In this document: positions 8,155 to 17,308 of the stretch, one piece after another | Numbering within the stretch: position 1 is the first letter of the stretch | How the letters are laid out: every line of letters starts with the position of its first letter | DNA from: GCA-2687025 sp964473525 | GTDB lineage: Bacteria > Poribacteria > WGA-4E > GCA-2687025 | Assembly (NCBI GenBank): GCA_964473525.1 | Contig: CAYYPK010000004.1 | Coordinates: forward strand, 124,001-188,000 | Length of the DNA: 64,000 nt | Direction: 5' to 3' | Position numbers and translations under genes: made by a program | The notes under the pieces: generated by a model | The model's input: the letters and a program-made list of their open reading frames with translations, nothing else | Told to the model about the DNA's origin: nothing | Databases searched by the model: none

Positions 8155-9378
8155 CTACGAACCTTCGAGCTTCTCCAGGAGACGAGCCATGTCGTTCTTC
8201 ACCTCGGCTCGTTGCTCTTGTCCGTTCCATAGCTCGTAGAGCTTGAACTCCTGATCCTCGTCGAAGTGAGCGCTGACGGCGTCGTCCGAAATCGCCTGGA
8301 CGAGGCGCTGACGACGGGTCCAGTGTTCGCTCTTGGAGTCGTATTTCAGGGCCTCGAGCACGGGGTCGATGGTGTCGGCGCCGTACTTCGTCAGCGCCTC
8401 GACGGTGGCATTCCCGAGGGCGTTCTCTCCTGTATTGCGCAGAACCTCCACCAGCGCGTCGACAGCGGACAGGTCACTCCGATGCTCGCCTAAAGCTGCC
8501 GCGATATGCGTGCTGACCACGACGTCGGGGTCGTTCAGATGCGTGAGGAGCATCGTGGGGTCTGGCTCGTCGTTCAGGTACGTCATGCAGTAGGCGGCGG
8601 CCCGGCGAGCGTGGATATCCTGACTATCCAGGGCGGCAACGAGGTAGTCCCGGTGCTGCTTGTCGCCCAGCCGATACAGAGCGGCGGCGGCTTCCATGCG
8701 GATGCCTTCCGCTTCTGCCGCATCCGCTTGCAGGTCCGTAAGAAGGGCGCGCGACTCGCCGTTGTCCATGTCTCCGAGCAGGCGGACGAGCTGCCCGCGG
8801 TTCTGAATGCTGCTGGTGCCGCCGCCCAGGTAGGCCCCGATGCTGGGGACGGCGTCGCTGCCGATCTGACGCAGCATGCTGCGGATGAGCGTGCGCTCGG
8901 TCGGCTTGTTCTTGTAGCCGTCGAGGAGGGCTGGCGCGGCGATGCCGCCCAACTCCACGAGGATCTCCTCGGCAGACTTGGAACTCTGGTCATGGTTCTC
9001 GAGGGCGTCCACGACGTACTGAATGGCCTCAGGCTCATTTCGCACCGCCGTCACGTACTTCGCGCGCGCAGCCGTGTACTTGGCATACTCGGAGGGAATG
9101 CCATCCACCTTCTTCGCGGAGCGATCGTACGCGAGGGCGGCGCGAGCCATCGCCGTCAGGCGAGTGGCGGGCTCCATGTCCATCGATTCTTCGTAGTACT
9201 TCGCAGCCTGGAACGACTCGTCCGCCGCCAGGAACTTGTTGCCTTCGTCAAGGCGGTTGAAAGGTACCACGTCCCTCTCGCAACCCATCAACGCCCCGAA
9301 TGTCATCACAACGACCGAAAGCGCTACTGAACTCACCCACAGGCGGTGAGCCCCTAGCCTATCGAGATACGGTCGCAT
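8155..9378 (-). CDS. HEAT-repeat lipoprotein
   Basis: The 407-residue protein has a hydrophobic N-terminal segment ending in a lipobox-like FGALMGC near residue 33, so it is probably a membrane-anchored lipoprotein. From about residue 40 a TPR-like stretch (FQAAKYYEESMDMEP, ALAYDRS) is followed, from about 125 onward, by repeated helical pairs typical of HEAT/PBS repeats: ALLDGYKNKPTERTLIRSML, AVPSIGAYL, RMEAAAALYRLGD, ARRAAAYCMTYL, VSTHIAAALGEH. Such repeats usually bind other proteins. The ATG at 9378 follows AGGGGAG at good spacing. It is read in the same direction as rlmN, 117 bases downstream of it. No partner can be named. Confidence 0.8.
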   Translation of the reverse strand: MRPYLDRLGAHRLWVSSVALSVVVMTFGALMGCERDVVPFNRLDEGNKFLAADESFQAAKYYEESMDMEPATRLTAMARAALAYDRSAKKVDGIPSEYAKYTAARAKYVTAVRNEPEAIQYVVDALENHDQSSKSAEEILVELGGIAAPALLDGYKNKPTERTLIRSMLRQIGSDAVPSIGAYLGGGTSSIQNRGQLVRLLGDMDNGESRALLTDLQADAAEAEGIRMEAAAALYRLGDKQHRDYLVAALDSQDIHARRAAAYCMTYLNDEPDPTMLLTHLNDPDVVVSTHIAAALGEHRSDLSAVDALVEVLRNTGENALGNATVEALTKYGADTIDPVLEALKYDSKSEHWTRRQRLVQAISDDAVSAHFDEDQEFKLYELWNGQEQRAEVKNDMARLLEKLEGS

Positions 9379-9495
9379 ACTTGGCTCCCCTCATCGCGCT
9401 CATCACGTTCGTCGCACTGGACACCGATCGCACATGGGCTCGTTCCACACACCCTATAGTCGTTGATCCATCCAACCCCCTTGGGGTCCGCGTTC

Positions 9496-10599
9496 CTACG
9501 GGTACTCTACACTCTCAGCGCCACGGTGGTCAGCCTGCAGCTGCCCACAAGCCGCCGCGACATCGGATCCCTTGGTCTTGCGCACGGTCGCCACGCGTCG
9601 CGCATCATACAGAACCTTCTGAAACGCGGCAACACGTGATGACGCCGGCCGCGCGAACGGGGCGCCGGGTATCGCATTGAACGGGATCAGATTCACCTTA
9701 CACGGTACGGTGTCGAGAAGGCGGGCAAGACGATGGGCGTCCTCGGTCGAGTCGTTCACACCCCGTAGCAGCACATATTCCACTGTGAGTCGGCCGCCGG
9801 TCGACTCCGCCCACCGAACACAGGCGTCGAGAACCCCTTGTATTCTATATCGGGCATTGGAAGGGATCAACATATCCCGTGTCTCGTCGGTCGTTGCGTT
9901 CAAGGAGAGCGCGAGGCCAGTCTTCACGCCGTCGCGGGCGTATCGGTCGATCGCGGGCACGAGGCCGGAGGTGGAAACCGTGATGCGCCGGGGCGGAAGA
10001 CCCACGCCATCGGGCGCCGTCAGTAGGGCGAGGGCTTGTGTAAGGTGCTTGTAGTTCGCCAGCGGCTCGCCCATGCCCATGAAGACGACGTTCGAGATCC
10101 TACCCGCGCCGATCTCGCGCTCCACGGCAAGCAACTGCCCAACCATCTCTCCTGCCGTCAGGTTGCGGGAGAGGCCCATCTGCGCGGTGGCGCAGAACGT
10201 GCACCCCTGGTTGCAGCCCACCTGGCTGGATACACACAGCGTGGCGCGCTCGCCGTCGTGCATGAGCACCGTCTCGGCGCGCTCGCCGTCCTCGAACTCG
10301 AAGAGGTACTTGACCGTCGAATCGAGGCGAGAGGCCGCGCGGGTCACTACGCGGGGCGCCTCAATGCGCGCGCGAGCCTGGAGTTGCTCGCGCAGAGCTT
10401 TCGGTAGGTTTGTCATGGCGGCGAAGCCATCGGCCCGATCGTGATAGAGCCAACGGAATACCTGCTTGCCGCGGTACGCCGGTTGACCCCAAGACGCTAT
10501 GAGGTTGGTCAGCTCATCCTGGGTGACCCCCAGGAGGTTGGGCAGAATGACGCCAGGGGCCGCCGTGCCGTCGGCAGTGGCTTGGTGGTCTTGGCTCAT
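9496..10599 (-). CDS. rlmN: 23S rRNA (adenine-2503-C2)-methyltransferase
   Basis: The 367-residue radical SAM enzyme methylates C2 of A2503 in 23S rRNA, and of A37 in some tRNAs. The diagnostic cluster motif C-x3-C-x2-C appears in SSQVGCNQGCTFCATAQMG near residue 128. FMGMGEPLANY, TVSTSGLVP and LALSLNA follow, and the catalytic C-terminal cysteine sits in ATVRKTKGSDVAAACGQL. Length matches the family. I prefer the ATG at 10599 over the GTG two codons upstream because GAGG lies about 6 bases before it. It is the last gene of the long minus-strand gat run, 41 bases after a membrane-protein gene. Confidence 0.96.
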   Translation of the reverse strand: MSQDHQATADGTAAPGVILPNLLGVTQDELTNLIASWGQPAYRGKQVFRWLYHDRADGFAAMTNLPKALREQLQARARIEAPRVVTRAASRLDSTVKYLFEFEDGERAETVLMHDGERATLCVSSQVGCNQGCTFCATAQMGLSRNLTAGEMVGQLLAVEREIGAGRISNVVFMGMGEPLANYKHLTQALALLTAPDGVGLPPRRITVSTSGLVPAIDRYARDGVKTGLALSLNATTDETRDMLIPSNARYRIQGVLDACVRWAESTGGRLTVEYVLLRGVNDSTEDAHRLARLLDTVPCKVNLIPFNAIPGAPFARPASSRVAAFQKVLYDARRVATVRKTKGSDVAAACGQLQADHRGAESVEYP

Positions 10600-10646
10600 C
10601 GCCACCCTCGATCGGATCGCTACGCGCGCCGGAAAGTCCGTGGTAT

Positions 10647-11216
10647 CTATCGGCGCGTCGACTCACTTGTCCGCGTCAGCAATACTACTTCCACAAACGC
10701 GATGTGGGTGAGAGCAGCTACCCAGAACGGGATATTGCGGATGATGTACGGCTGGATCTCGCCGTCGTACGCGACCCATCGCAGGACCATCGGCTGGAAC
10801 CACGAGAGGAGAAGGTAGTAGTTCACCACCCACATGACGATCCCGAGCCACACACCGTTAATCGCCCGCATCGTCGTCTCGTGGTGGCCAAACCGGCGAT
10901 GGTAGACGAGGTAGAGGGGCATGCCAACCACGGCCCCCGTCCCGCTGTGCAGCACCAAGGCCAGGAAGAGGGTGACGCCCTGGTTCGCCGCCTGTCCGAG
11001 GGCCTCGGCGCCCATGAAGAACGTCGCGTAGACCCGCAGCAGCTTCAGCGGCTCCTGGCCAACGGAAAGCGATCCCAGGACATTCAGGGCAAGTGAGAAC
11101 CACGCCGCGTACACTCCAACGGCGGAGCCCATCAGGAGGTAGTAAGACAGAGTGCGAGGGGGTCGGACGGCCGTATCGGTCTCGGTATGGCGGTCTTCGG
11201 CTACATCGGTGGCCAC
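10647..11216 (-). CDS. four-helix integral membrane protein, function unknown
   Basis: The 189-residue protein has four predicted transmembrane segments, at about residues 24-48, 80-106, 120-140 and 160-180. Its hydrophilic N-terminus is rich in Asp, Glu and Thr. A YHRRFGHHETT loop between helices 2 and 3 carries charged and His residues. The GTG start at 11216 is preceded by GGGAGG. It sits between gatB (74 bases upstream) and rlmN (41 bases downstream) in one direction, so it is probably cotranscribed with translation-related genes. I do not recognise the family. Confidence 0.7.
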   Translation of the reverse strand: MATDVAEDRHTETDTAVRPPRTLSYYLLMGSAVGVYAAWFSLALNVLGSLSVGQEPLKLLRVYATFFMGAEALGQAANQGVTLFLALVLHSGTGAVVGMPLYLVYHRRFGHHETTMRAINGVWLGIVMWVVNYYLLLSWFQPMVLRWVAYDGEIQPYIIRNIPFWVAALTHIAFVEVVLLTRTSESTRR

Positions 11217-11290
11217 GCGTCACCTCCCTATCCTGGCGTGCGGCATCCGTGATTTCCGTACTCATTGTAAAACCACGGAGCGCCTCCGCG

Positions 11291-12721
11291 CTAGGATAGT
11301 GCGTCGCGGAGCGCCTGATTCACCATGCGGGGGTTCGCTTTTCCGCGCGAGAGCTTCATCACCTGGCCGACCAAGAACCCGAGCGCCTTGTCCGCGCCGC
11401 CCCGGAAGTCCTCGGCGGGGCCGGGGTTCTCCGCAATCACTTGGCTGATCCACTCGTCGATCGCCGAGGTGTCCGTGACCTGCACGAGGCCCTTCTCATC
11501 GACGATGGTCTTCGCAGCCTTGCCCGTCGCGATCATGTCCTCCAGCACGGTCTTGCCGATGCGGCCGCTGATGGTGTCGTTCTTGATGAGCGTCAGGAGC
11601 TCCGCCAACGCCTCGGGTGTTACCGGCGAATCGTCGAGTTCGTAACCAGCGTCGCGCAGATACCCCAGGAAGTCGCCCTGCACCCAATTCGCCGCCAACA
11701 CTGCGTCTCCGCATCCATCCGCGACGACCTCAAAGAAGTCGGCGAGCTCGCGCGTCCCGGTGAGGACCGCCACCGCCTGCTCTGGGACGCCGAGGTCGTC
11801 AACGAACCGCTGTCGTCGCGCCTGCGGCAGCTCTGGCAGCGAGGCGCGTATTTCGGCGATCCAGGCGTCGTCGAGGTCTACGGGAACGAGGTCGGGCTCT
11901 GGGAAGTAGCGGTAGTCGCTCGCCTCTTCCTTGCTACGCATGGCGCGTGTCGTGCCGGTGTCGACATCGAACAGGCGCGTCTCCTGATCGACCGTTCCTC
12001 CAGCATCGAGGATCTGCGTCTGCCGCTTGATCTCGAACTCCAGCGCTTGTTGGACAAAGCGGAAGGAGTTCATGTTCTTGAGTTCAGCGCGCGTCCCGAA
12101 TTCGCTGGATCCCTCGGGCATGAGGGATATGTTCGCGTCGCAACGGAAGCTGCCCTCTTCCATGTTGCAGTCGCTGACGCCCGCGAACTCGAGTACCTCC
12201 TTCACCGCGCGCCAATACGCGATGGCTTCCTCGGGCGACCGCAAGTCCGGCTCACCGACGATCTCGATGAGTGGCACGCATGAGCGGTTGTAGTCCACCC
12301 AGCTTACGTCGTCTCGCCCTTCCACGTGGATGGACTTGCCCGCGTCCTCCTCCAAGTGGATGCGCGTAAGCCGGCAGCGCCGCGTTGATCCGTCGAGTTC
12401 GTACTCAACGTGGCCACCCAGGGCGATCGGCAGATCCTTCTGGGATATCTGGTATCCCTTGGGCAGGTCTGGATAGAAGTAGTGCTTGCGGTCGAACTTG
12501 CTGAATGGCTGGATATCGCAGTCCAGGGCGAGTCCGGCGCGTATCGTGTAGTCGACCGCGGTCCTGTTGAGCACCGGAAGCACGCCCGGCATGCCAAGGG
12601 TGATAGGGTCCACGCGCGAGTTGGGTTCGCCGCCGAAGCGGTTCGCCGTCCACGTGAACAGCTTTCCGGCGGTGCTGAGTTCCGCGTGGATTTCCAGACC
12701 GATGACGACTTCGTACGCCAT
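11291..12721 (-). CDS. gatB: aspartyl/glutamyl-tRNA amidotransferase subunit B
   Basis: GatB (476 residues) is the kinase and tRNA-binding subunit of GatCAB, which converts mischarged Glu-tRNA(Gln) or Asp-tRNA(Asn) to the cognate amides. Recognisable parts are EVVIGLEIHAELST at the start, KHYFYPDLPKGYQISQ near residue 80, RIHLEEDAGKS, NRSCVPLIEIV, FRCDANISL and RAELKNMNSFRFV, and a C-terminal YqeY-like helical domain ending GKANPRMVNQAL. The start ATG at 12721 matches the family N-terminus (MAYEVVIGLE). The subunits are spread over one minus-strand run (gatC, gatA, gatB) interrupted by two other genes. Confidence 0.97.
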   Translation of the reverse strand: MAYEVVIGLEIHAELSTAGKLFTWTANRFGGEPNSRVDPITLGMPGVLPVLNRTAVDYTIRAGLALDCDIQPFSKFDRKHYFYPDLPKGYQISQKDLPIALGGHVEYELDGSTRRCRLTRIHLEEDAGKSIHVEGRDDVSWVDYNRSCVPLIEIVGEPDLRSPEEAIAYWRAVKEVLEFAGVSDCNMEEGSFRCDANISLMPEGSSEFGTRAELKNMNSFRFVQQALEFEIKRQTQILDAGGTVDQETRLFDVDTGTTRAMRSKEEASDYRYFPEPDLVPVDLDDAWIAEIRASLPELPQARRQRFVDDLGVPEQAVAVLTGTRELADFFEVVADGCGDAVLAANWVQGDFLGYLRDAGYELDDSPVTPEALAELLTLIKNDTISGRIGKTVLEDMIATGKAAKTIVDEKGLVQVTDTSAIDEWISQVIAENPGPAEDFRGGADKALGFLVGQVMKLSRGKANPRMVNQALRDALS

Positions 12722-12758
12722 GCCGACTCCCCTGCTCAAGGCAGCGCCTTACGTTGGA

Positions 12759-13310
12759 TCACCCAGGATCACTCGTTGAGTCACCTGCGGCGTCCTCCGC
12801 AGTGTCACTCATCGCGATGTATTCCGGCCCGTCGTGGACGCGAAGCAACCGGCCGAACAGGCGGCTCCGCACCGTGAATCCCGCGCCGAGGATCGCAAAG
12901 ACGGGGATCAGAAGATTGTCGACGTGCAGCCGCGCGCGCACCAGCTCGAGGTAGCTCATTCCGCCCAGTATCGTGTTCGCCTGCATCGTCGCCTGCGTCT
13001 CCGTGAGGCCCTCGTGCTGCTCCATGAGCTGGCGCGCGACCCGGTCGATCGAATTCCACTTGGCGTCGAAGAGCAGCCCCAAAGTAACGCCAACAAGCGC
13101 AACGAAGACCGCAGCACCGACGATGCCCCACCCACGGCCTCTGGACACCGCCATAACGACCACCGCGCACACGATCCCCAGGACGAACGCCGACGGGTAG
13201 AGCCGATCGTCGCTGGACGCGACATAACGCGCGAATAGCATGCCCCCAAAGACCGCCGGGATCATCCCCGCGACGGATGACAGAAGGCTACGCATCCAGG
13301 GGTCGTTCAT
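12759..13310 (-). CDS. membrane protein encoded between gatA and gatB
   Basis: The 183-residue product has three or four hydrophobic segments: about residues 10-30, 37-55, 60-80 and one near 140. An amphipathic region between (RVARQLMEQHEGLTETQA) may form a helix. I place the start at the ATG at 13310 because it overlaps the gatA stop in an ATGA arrangement, which indicates translational coupling. The acidic C-terminus is probably cytoplasmic. Nothing in the sequence suggests an enzymatic role and I do not recognise the family. Confidence 0.7.
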   Translation of the reverse strand: MNDPWMRSLLSSVAGMIPAVFGGMLFARYVASSDDRLYPSAFVLGIVCAVVVMAVSRGRGWGIVGAAVFVALVGVTLGLLFDAKWNSIDRVARQLMEQHEGLTETQATMQANTILGGMSYLELVRARLHVDNLLIPVFAILGAGFTVRSRLFGRLLRVHDGPEYIAMSDTAEDAAGDSTSDPG

Positions 13311-14797
13311 AGGGCGATACCATCGGACGACAGGCGGCGCAGGTGATGGTCCGTCGCCTGCTCGTAGGAATACGCCGCTCGCAGCACGGTCTCCTCGTCG
13401 AACGGTTTGCCTAGGATCTGTAGGCCGATGGGCAACCCCTCCGACGTGAATCCGCACGGCATGGACAGGCCCGGCAGCCCGGCCATACTCGCAGGCGCGG
13501 TGAAGACGTCCGAGAGGTACATCTGCAACGGGTCGTCCGTCTTCTCGCCGAGGCCAAAGGCGGCGCTCGGCGCCGTCGGCGTGACGATGATGTCCACGTC
13601 CTCGAAGGCGGTGTCGAAATCCTGCTTGATGAGCGTGCGCACCTTCATCGCCTTCAGGTAGTAGGCATCGAAGTAACCTGCGCTCAGCGCATACGTGCCA
13701 ATCATGATGCGGCGCTTGACCTCATCGCCGAAGCCTTCGCCACGCGTCTTCTTGTACATGTCCATGAGGTCGTCCGGGTCGTCCGTGCGATGACCGTAAC
13801 GGACCCCGTCGTAACGCGCCAGATTCGAGCTCGCCTCCGCGGGGGCGATGATGTAGTAGGTGGCGATGCTATATTCCGTGTGCGGCATCGAGAGCTCGTG
13901 GAGAGTCGCCCCCATCTCCTCGAACTTCGAGATCGCCGCGCGGACGCTCGCCTCCACTTCGGAGTCCAAGCCCTCGACGAAGTACTGCGCCGGGATGCCT
14001 ATGCGAAGTCCCTTCACATCCTGGACGAGGCTCTTCTCGAAGTCGGGAACTTCGATGTTCGCGGAGGTCGAGTCGAGGGGATCGTGTCCGCAGATGGCGT
14101 TCAGGGCCATGGCGCTGTCTGTGACATCCTTCGAGAACGGGCCGATCTGGTCCAACGACGAGGCGAACGCGACGAGACCGAAGCGCGACACGCGTCCGTA
14201 CGTCGGCTTGACGCCCACGACGCCGCAGAACGACGCAGGCTGCCGGATGGAACCACCCGTGTCGGAGCCCAACGTCAACACGGCTTCGTCCGCTGCGACA
14301 GCAGCCGCTGAGCCCCCGCTGGAGCCGCCGGGGGCCTTCGACAGATCCCACGGGTTCGCCGTGTTCTTGTAGGCGGAGTTCTCCGTGGAGGAGCCCATCG
14401 CAAACTCGTCCATGTTGAGCTTGCCCGTGATGAGCGCCTTTTGCGCCTTGAGGCGGCGTGTCACGGTGGCGTCGTAGGGGGAGATGAACGGCTCGAGTAT
14501 CCTTGACGAACAGGTCGTCCGCACGCCTTTGGTGCAGATCAGGTCTTTGATACCGAACGGCACGCCCGCGAGCGGAGGAAGGGGTTCGCCGCGTTCGAGA
14601 CGGGAGTCTACGTCGCGCGCTGTCTCCATCGCCGCGTCTTCGGTGACGACCATGTAGGCGTTCACGCGATCCTCGACGGCGCGTATGCGGTCGAAGGTGG
14701 ACTCGGCGATCTTCACCGCCGACACCTCGCGGTTGCGCAGCTTGTCGCGTAGTTCGTGCGCGGTTAGCGCGTGTAGTGGCGCCGCCTCGTCCGTCAT
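13307..14797 (-). CDS. gatA: aspartyl/glutamyl-tRNA amidotransferase subunit A
   Basis: GatA (496 residues) is the amidase-signature glutaminase of GatCAB that delivers ammonia to GatB. The amidase signature is intact: catalytic lysine region VPFGIKDLIC near residue 80, GGSSGGSAAAVAA near 155, and GSDTGGSIRQPASFCGVVG with cis-Ser and nucleophilic Ser near 180. KPTYGRVSRFGLVAFASSLDQ-type sequence follows, as in all GatA. The ATG at 14797 has GAGAGGA upstream. Its stop is coupled by ATGA to a small membrane-protein gene, and it starts 42 bases after the MntA-HepT fusion. Confidence 0.97.
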   Translation of the reverse strand: MTDEAAPLHALTAHELRDKLRNREVSAVKIAESTFDRIRAVEDRVNAYMVVTEDAAMETARDVDSRLERGEPLPPLAGVPFGIKDLICTKGVRTTCSSRILEPFISPYDATVTRRLKAQKALITGKLNMDEFAMGSSTENSAYKNTANPWDLSKAPGGSSGGSAAAVAADEAVLTLGSDTGGSIRQPASFCGVVGVKPTYGRVSRFGLVAFASSLDQIGPFSKDVTDSAMALNAICGHDPLDSTSANIEVPDFEKSLVQDVKGLRIGIPAQYFVEGLDSEVEASVRAAISKFEEMGATLHELSMPHTEYSIATYYIIAPAEASSNLARYDGVRYGHRTDDPDDLMDMYKKTRGEGFGDEVKRRIMIGTYALSAGYFDAYYLKAMKVRTLIKQDFDTAFEDVDIIVTPTAPSAAFGLGEKTDDPLQMYLSDVFTAPASMAGLPGLSMPCGFTSEGLPIGLQILGKPFDEETVLRAAYSYEQATDHHLRRLSSDGIAL

Positions 14798-14839
14798 GCT
14801 GGTCCTCTCGTTGGCGTGCCCGTTGGCACATCGCGCCTC

Positions 14840-15691
14840 CTAATGAGCTGCGCTGTCGCGTATTTCCGAGCTCAGGAAGTCTATGAACCGCTCAAACGTC
14901 TCGTGCGCGGAGTCCAGAAACTCCCTGATCTGGTCGTATTTCACGTCGAGATATTCGTGTGCTAGCACGTTGCGTAGACGCGCGCACTGCCCCAGCTTGT
15001 CTGCTGTCTCGAAGTCGAAGCCAGGTACTCTCCCTAAAGCCTCCAACGTGTCGCGGTACGTCTGACGGACACGGATGTCGTGGGCCGCCACGAGAACCTT
15101 CGCAGCGTCTATGGACGCGTTCACCAGATTCTCGACCCATCTCTCTGCGGCCAGGCGCGTCTTGACGTCGGTTGCATACGTTGCCCGATCCATGTCGACG
15201 AACAGATCCCGATAGGACATCTGCTGCCGCAGGAGCTCCGTGGTCTGGCGAAGTCGGCGACGGCGCGCGTCGTTGTACCCGACGAAGTCCTCCTTCATGT
15301 CCCACACCTCGTGGCTGTCACGCCGGAACCTCTCCGCCTCATCCGATACCAGCAGCAGGAAGCGCGTGTGGAGGTCCGCGTCGCGTATCGCGAGCGTTTC
15401 CGCCTCTCGCAGAATGGTGTCTGCAAGGACCGACGGGCAACTGTTCAGGACGATAAGGTCCGTCTCAAGCTCCGTGATCTTCTCAACAGCCAAGCCGACC
15501 GCGAACTCCGACGGGTACTCGCGGCCCGTCTCCCACTCGACCGCCGGTCCTTCCGAGGCGAAATACACAGCGATGTCGATATCCGAGTCCATGCGCTCTC
15601 GCCCAAGCGCGCGCGACCCGAACATGAACGCCATCTCGACATCCGTTCGAGAGGCGAAATAGTCGCGGAGCGCGGCGTCGAAGGCGGCCAT
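14840..15691 (-). CDS. MntA-HepT fusion protein (toxin-antitoxin halves in one chain)
   Basis: The N-terminal part (residues about 1-130) is a minimal nucleotidyltransferase with an exact GSX10DXD motif: Gly25-Ser26 and Asp37-x-Asp39 in FGSRALG...SDIDIAV. The C-terminal part (about 135-283) resembles HepT/HEPN proteins, with Arg240-x4-His245-x-Tyr247 (RNVLAHEY), the RX4HXY motif of HepT toxins. In known two-gene systems MntA adds AMP to the HepT tyrosine and silences its RNase. Here both halves lie in one 283-residue chain, 10 bases after gatC and 42 bases before gatA. It could be a self-neutralised toxin or a domesticated regulator. The frame is intact, with no sign of an internal start. Confidence 0.8.
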   Translation of the reverse strand: MAAFDAALRDYFASRTDVEMAFMFGSRALGRERMDSDIDIAVYFASEGPAVEWETGREYPSEFAVGLAVEKITELETDLIVLNSCPSVLADTILREAETLAIRDADLHTRFLLLVSDEAERFRRDSHEVWDMKEDFVGYNDARRRRLRQTTELLRQQMSYRDLFVDMDRATYATDVKTRLAAERWVENLVNASIDAAKVLVAAHDIRVRQTYRDTLEALGRVPGFDFETADKLGQCARLRNVLAHEYLDVKYDQIREFLDSAHETFERFIDFLSSEIRDSAAH

Positions 15692-15701
15692 GCGATGCGT
15701 C

Positions 15702-15992
15702 CTATTCGACTACACGCGGGGCTTCGAAGTAGCCATCGTGGCTCGCGGGAGCCAGCTCCAGCGCCTGGTCGCGAGCCATTCCGTCGCGAGCTTCGTCGGC
15801 CCGCATGACGTTGTGTATGGGCAGCACGTGCGACGTGGGCTCGACGTCCGTCGTGTCCAGTTCGTCGAGCTTCTCGATGTAGCCGAGGATGCGCCCCAGT
15901 TGGTGGACGAGCTGATTCTTCTCGTCGGCTGACAGCTCCAGCCGCGCTAGATCGGCTACGTACTCTACGTCCTCGAGGGTGATATCCGCCAT
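15702..15992 (-). CDS. gatC: aspartyl/glutamyl-tRNA amidotransferase subunit C
   Basis: The 96-residue GatC stabilises the GatA-GatB interface. Family features are ITLEDVEYVADLARLELS at the start, a QLGRILGYIEKLDELDT helix in the middle, VEPTSHVLP, then RADEARDGM and a C-terminal DGYFEAPRVVE. The start at 15992 gives the normal family length; a longer frame exists but is not needed. AGGGG precedes the ATG. It is the first gene of the minus-strand run gatC, mntA-hepT fusion, gatA, membrane protein, gatB, membrane protein, rlmN. Confidence 0.95.
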   Translation of the reverse strand: MADITLEDVEYVADLARLELSADEKNQLVHQLGRILGYIEKLDELDTTDVEPTSHVLPIHNVMRADEARDGMARDQALELAPASHDGYFEAPRVVE

Positions 15993-16131
15993 GTGTTTCC
16001 CCTGTGGCTCCGGCCCGCGTGGCGGGGAGTATGTTACCACTATCGCACGCGGCTTGAACACGGCTCGCGCCGCACTAGAGCGCGACCGCCTACCACAGTC
16101 GGCCGCAGGGGCAAGCAGCGTCAAGCCTAAC

Positions 16132-17171
16132 TCACAGTGGACTGCGGTCGGCGGTGCGGACGCGGGGCGGCGTCGCGCTCGTTCTTACATAGGGGCGCTT
16201 GATCCAACCCCACATTTGCGGCTGAAGGATCGCTGCCGCCTGGACTGGGAAGTACCGTGGGTTGTACCAGGTGAGGTGTTCCTTGTACGTGCCGGTGTTG
16301 GTAAGCATCTCGACATCGCCGCCACGCGGGCCAACGACGCCGATGTTGTGACGCTGCTGCCCCAGCATCAGGAACGAGATGTCCCCGGACGGCGTCCACG
16401 CGGGACTGCTGTTGCGTCCGAGAGTGCTGTCGGTCACGCTCCAGTCGTCCCGACCGTCCAGTGTCCTGACTCGGATGTGGTACCCGCGCACACCCGGCAC
16501 GTGGTACTCATCCGCCAGGAACCTGCCATCCCAGGACCACGCGGGCGACCTTCGAGACGCGTCGTCCTCAGTGAGAGGACGGTCTACACCTGTTGCGACA
16601 TCCAGCACACGCAGGATACTGGCCCCTTCGCCATCCCCAGCGGCATATGCCAGCCGTTCGCCGTCCGGGGACCACGCGGGCTCGTTCGACTGCCATGGAG
16701 CATCCGTGAGGCGGCGGAGGCCGCCGCCATCGGAGTCCATCACGTAGATCGCTGGTCCGTCGGGCCAGTCTCGATATGACACGAAGGCGATTCGGCTGCC
16801 GTCCGGGGACCACGCGGGCTCGCTGTCGCGCCCAGGGTGTTTGGTCAGCCAGATGCGGGAACCCCCGATCGGCGCCCGGAAGATGTCGAGATTACGATCC
16901 CTCTCGGCGGCGGCTGCAAGCCTCCGGCCGTCCGGCCCCCCCACGTGGGCGTGTCCTCTTGCACCCAATCCTCAATGAGACGCTGAGTCGAACCGTCTGC
17001 AATGTCCAGGATGCGGACCTTCACACCGACGCGGAACCCCTCTCCGCTCTCGCGGAAAGCCGCCTTGGGACTAGCCTGTCCAACCGGCAGGACAGTCAGG
17101 CAGCAACCAATGGTCCATGTGGCGAGCAACGCGCGATGCAGGAGCGTCCAAAATGCCGCCGACCGGCGCAT
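16132..17171 (-). pseudogene. secreted TolB-like beta-propeller gene with a frameshift in a G7 run
   Basis: Two frames together encode one TolB/WD40-like propeller protein. The upstream frame starts at 17171 with a signal sequence (MRRSAAFWTLLHRALLATWT) and runs to EDTPTWGG. The blade sequence PDGRRLAAAAERDRNLDIF continues in another frame from about 16942. The break is at a run of seven G (minus strand; C at 16936-16942); five or eight would restore the frame. Downstream blades contain PAWSPDGSRIAFVSY, PAWSPDGERLAYA and PAWSWDGRFLA. The C-terminal stretch VQAAAILQPQMWGWIKR aligns with the TTW tail of the 57848-58948 protein after a shared W[YF][ND]P motif. The break may be a true mutation, a phase-variable tract or an assembly error. 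Confidence 0.7.
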
Positions 17172-17308
17172 GCGGGTGTCCCTCCTTCGTGTGGCGCGTT
17201 CCAACCGTTGCGGAGAGACTACGGGCGGAGGTAGCGAGGCGCAAATCCACCGCGCCGCTATCGGATAGGGGAGCGTGGCGACCTGATCGCGCGCGGCAGC
17301 GCCTAGCG

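Noticed and set aside
7823..8239. Overlapping frames of 60-135 codons on both strands
   Set aside because: No ribosome binding site, no domain-like pattern, and they run through a 15-bp terminator hairpin; typical GC-driven frames.
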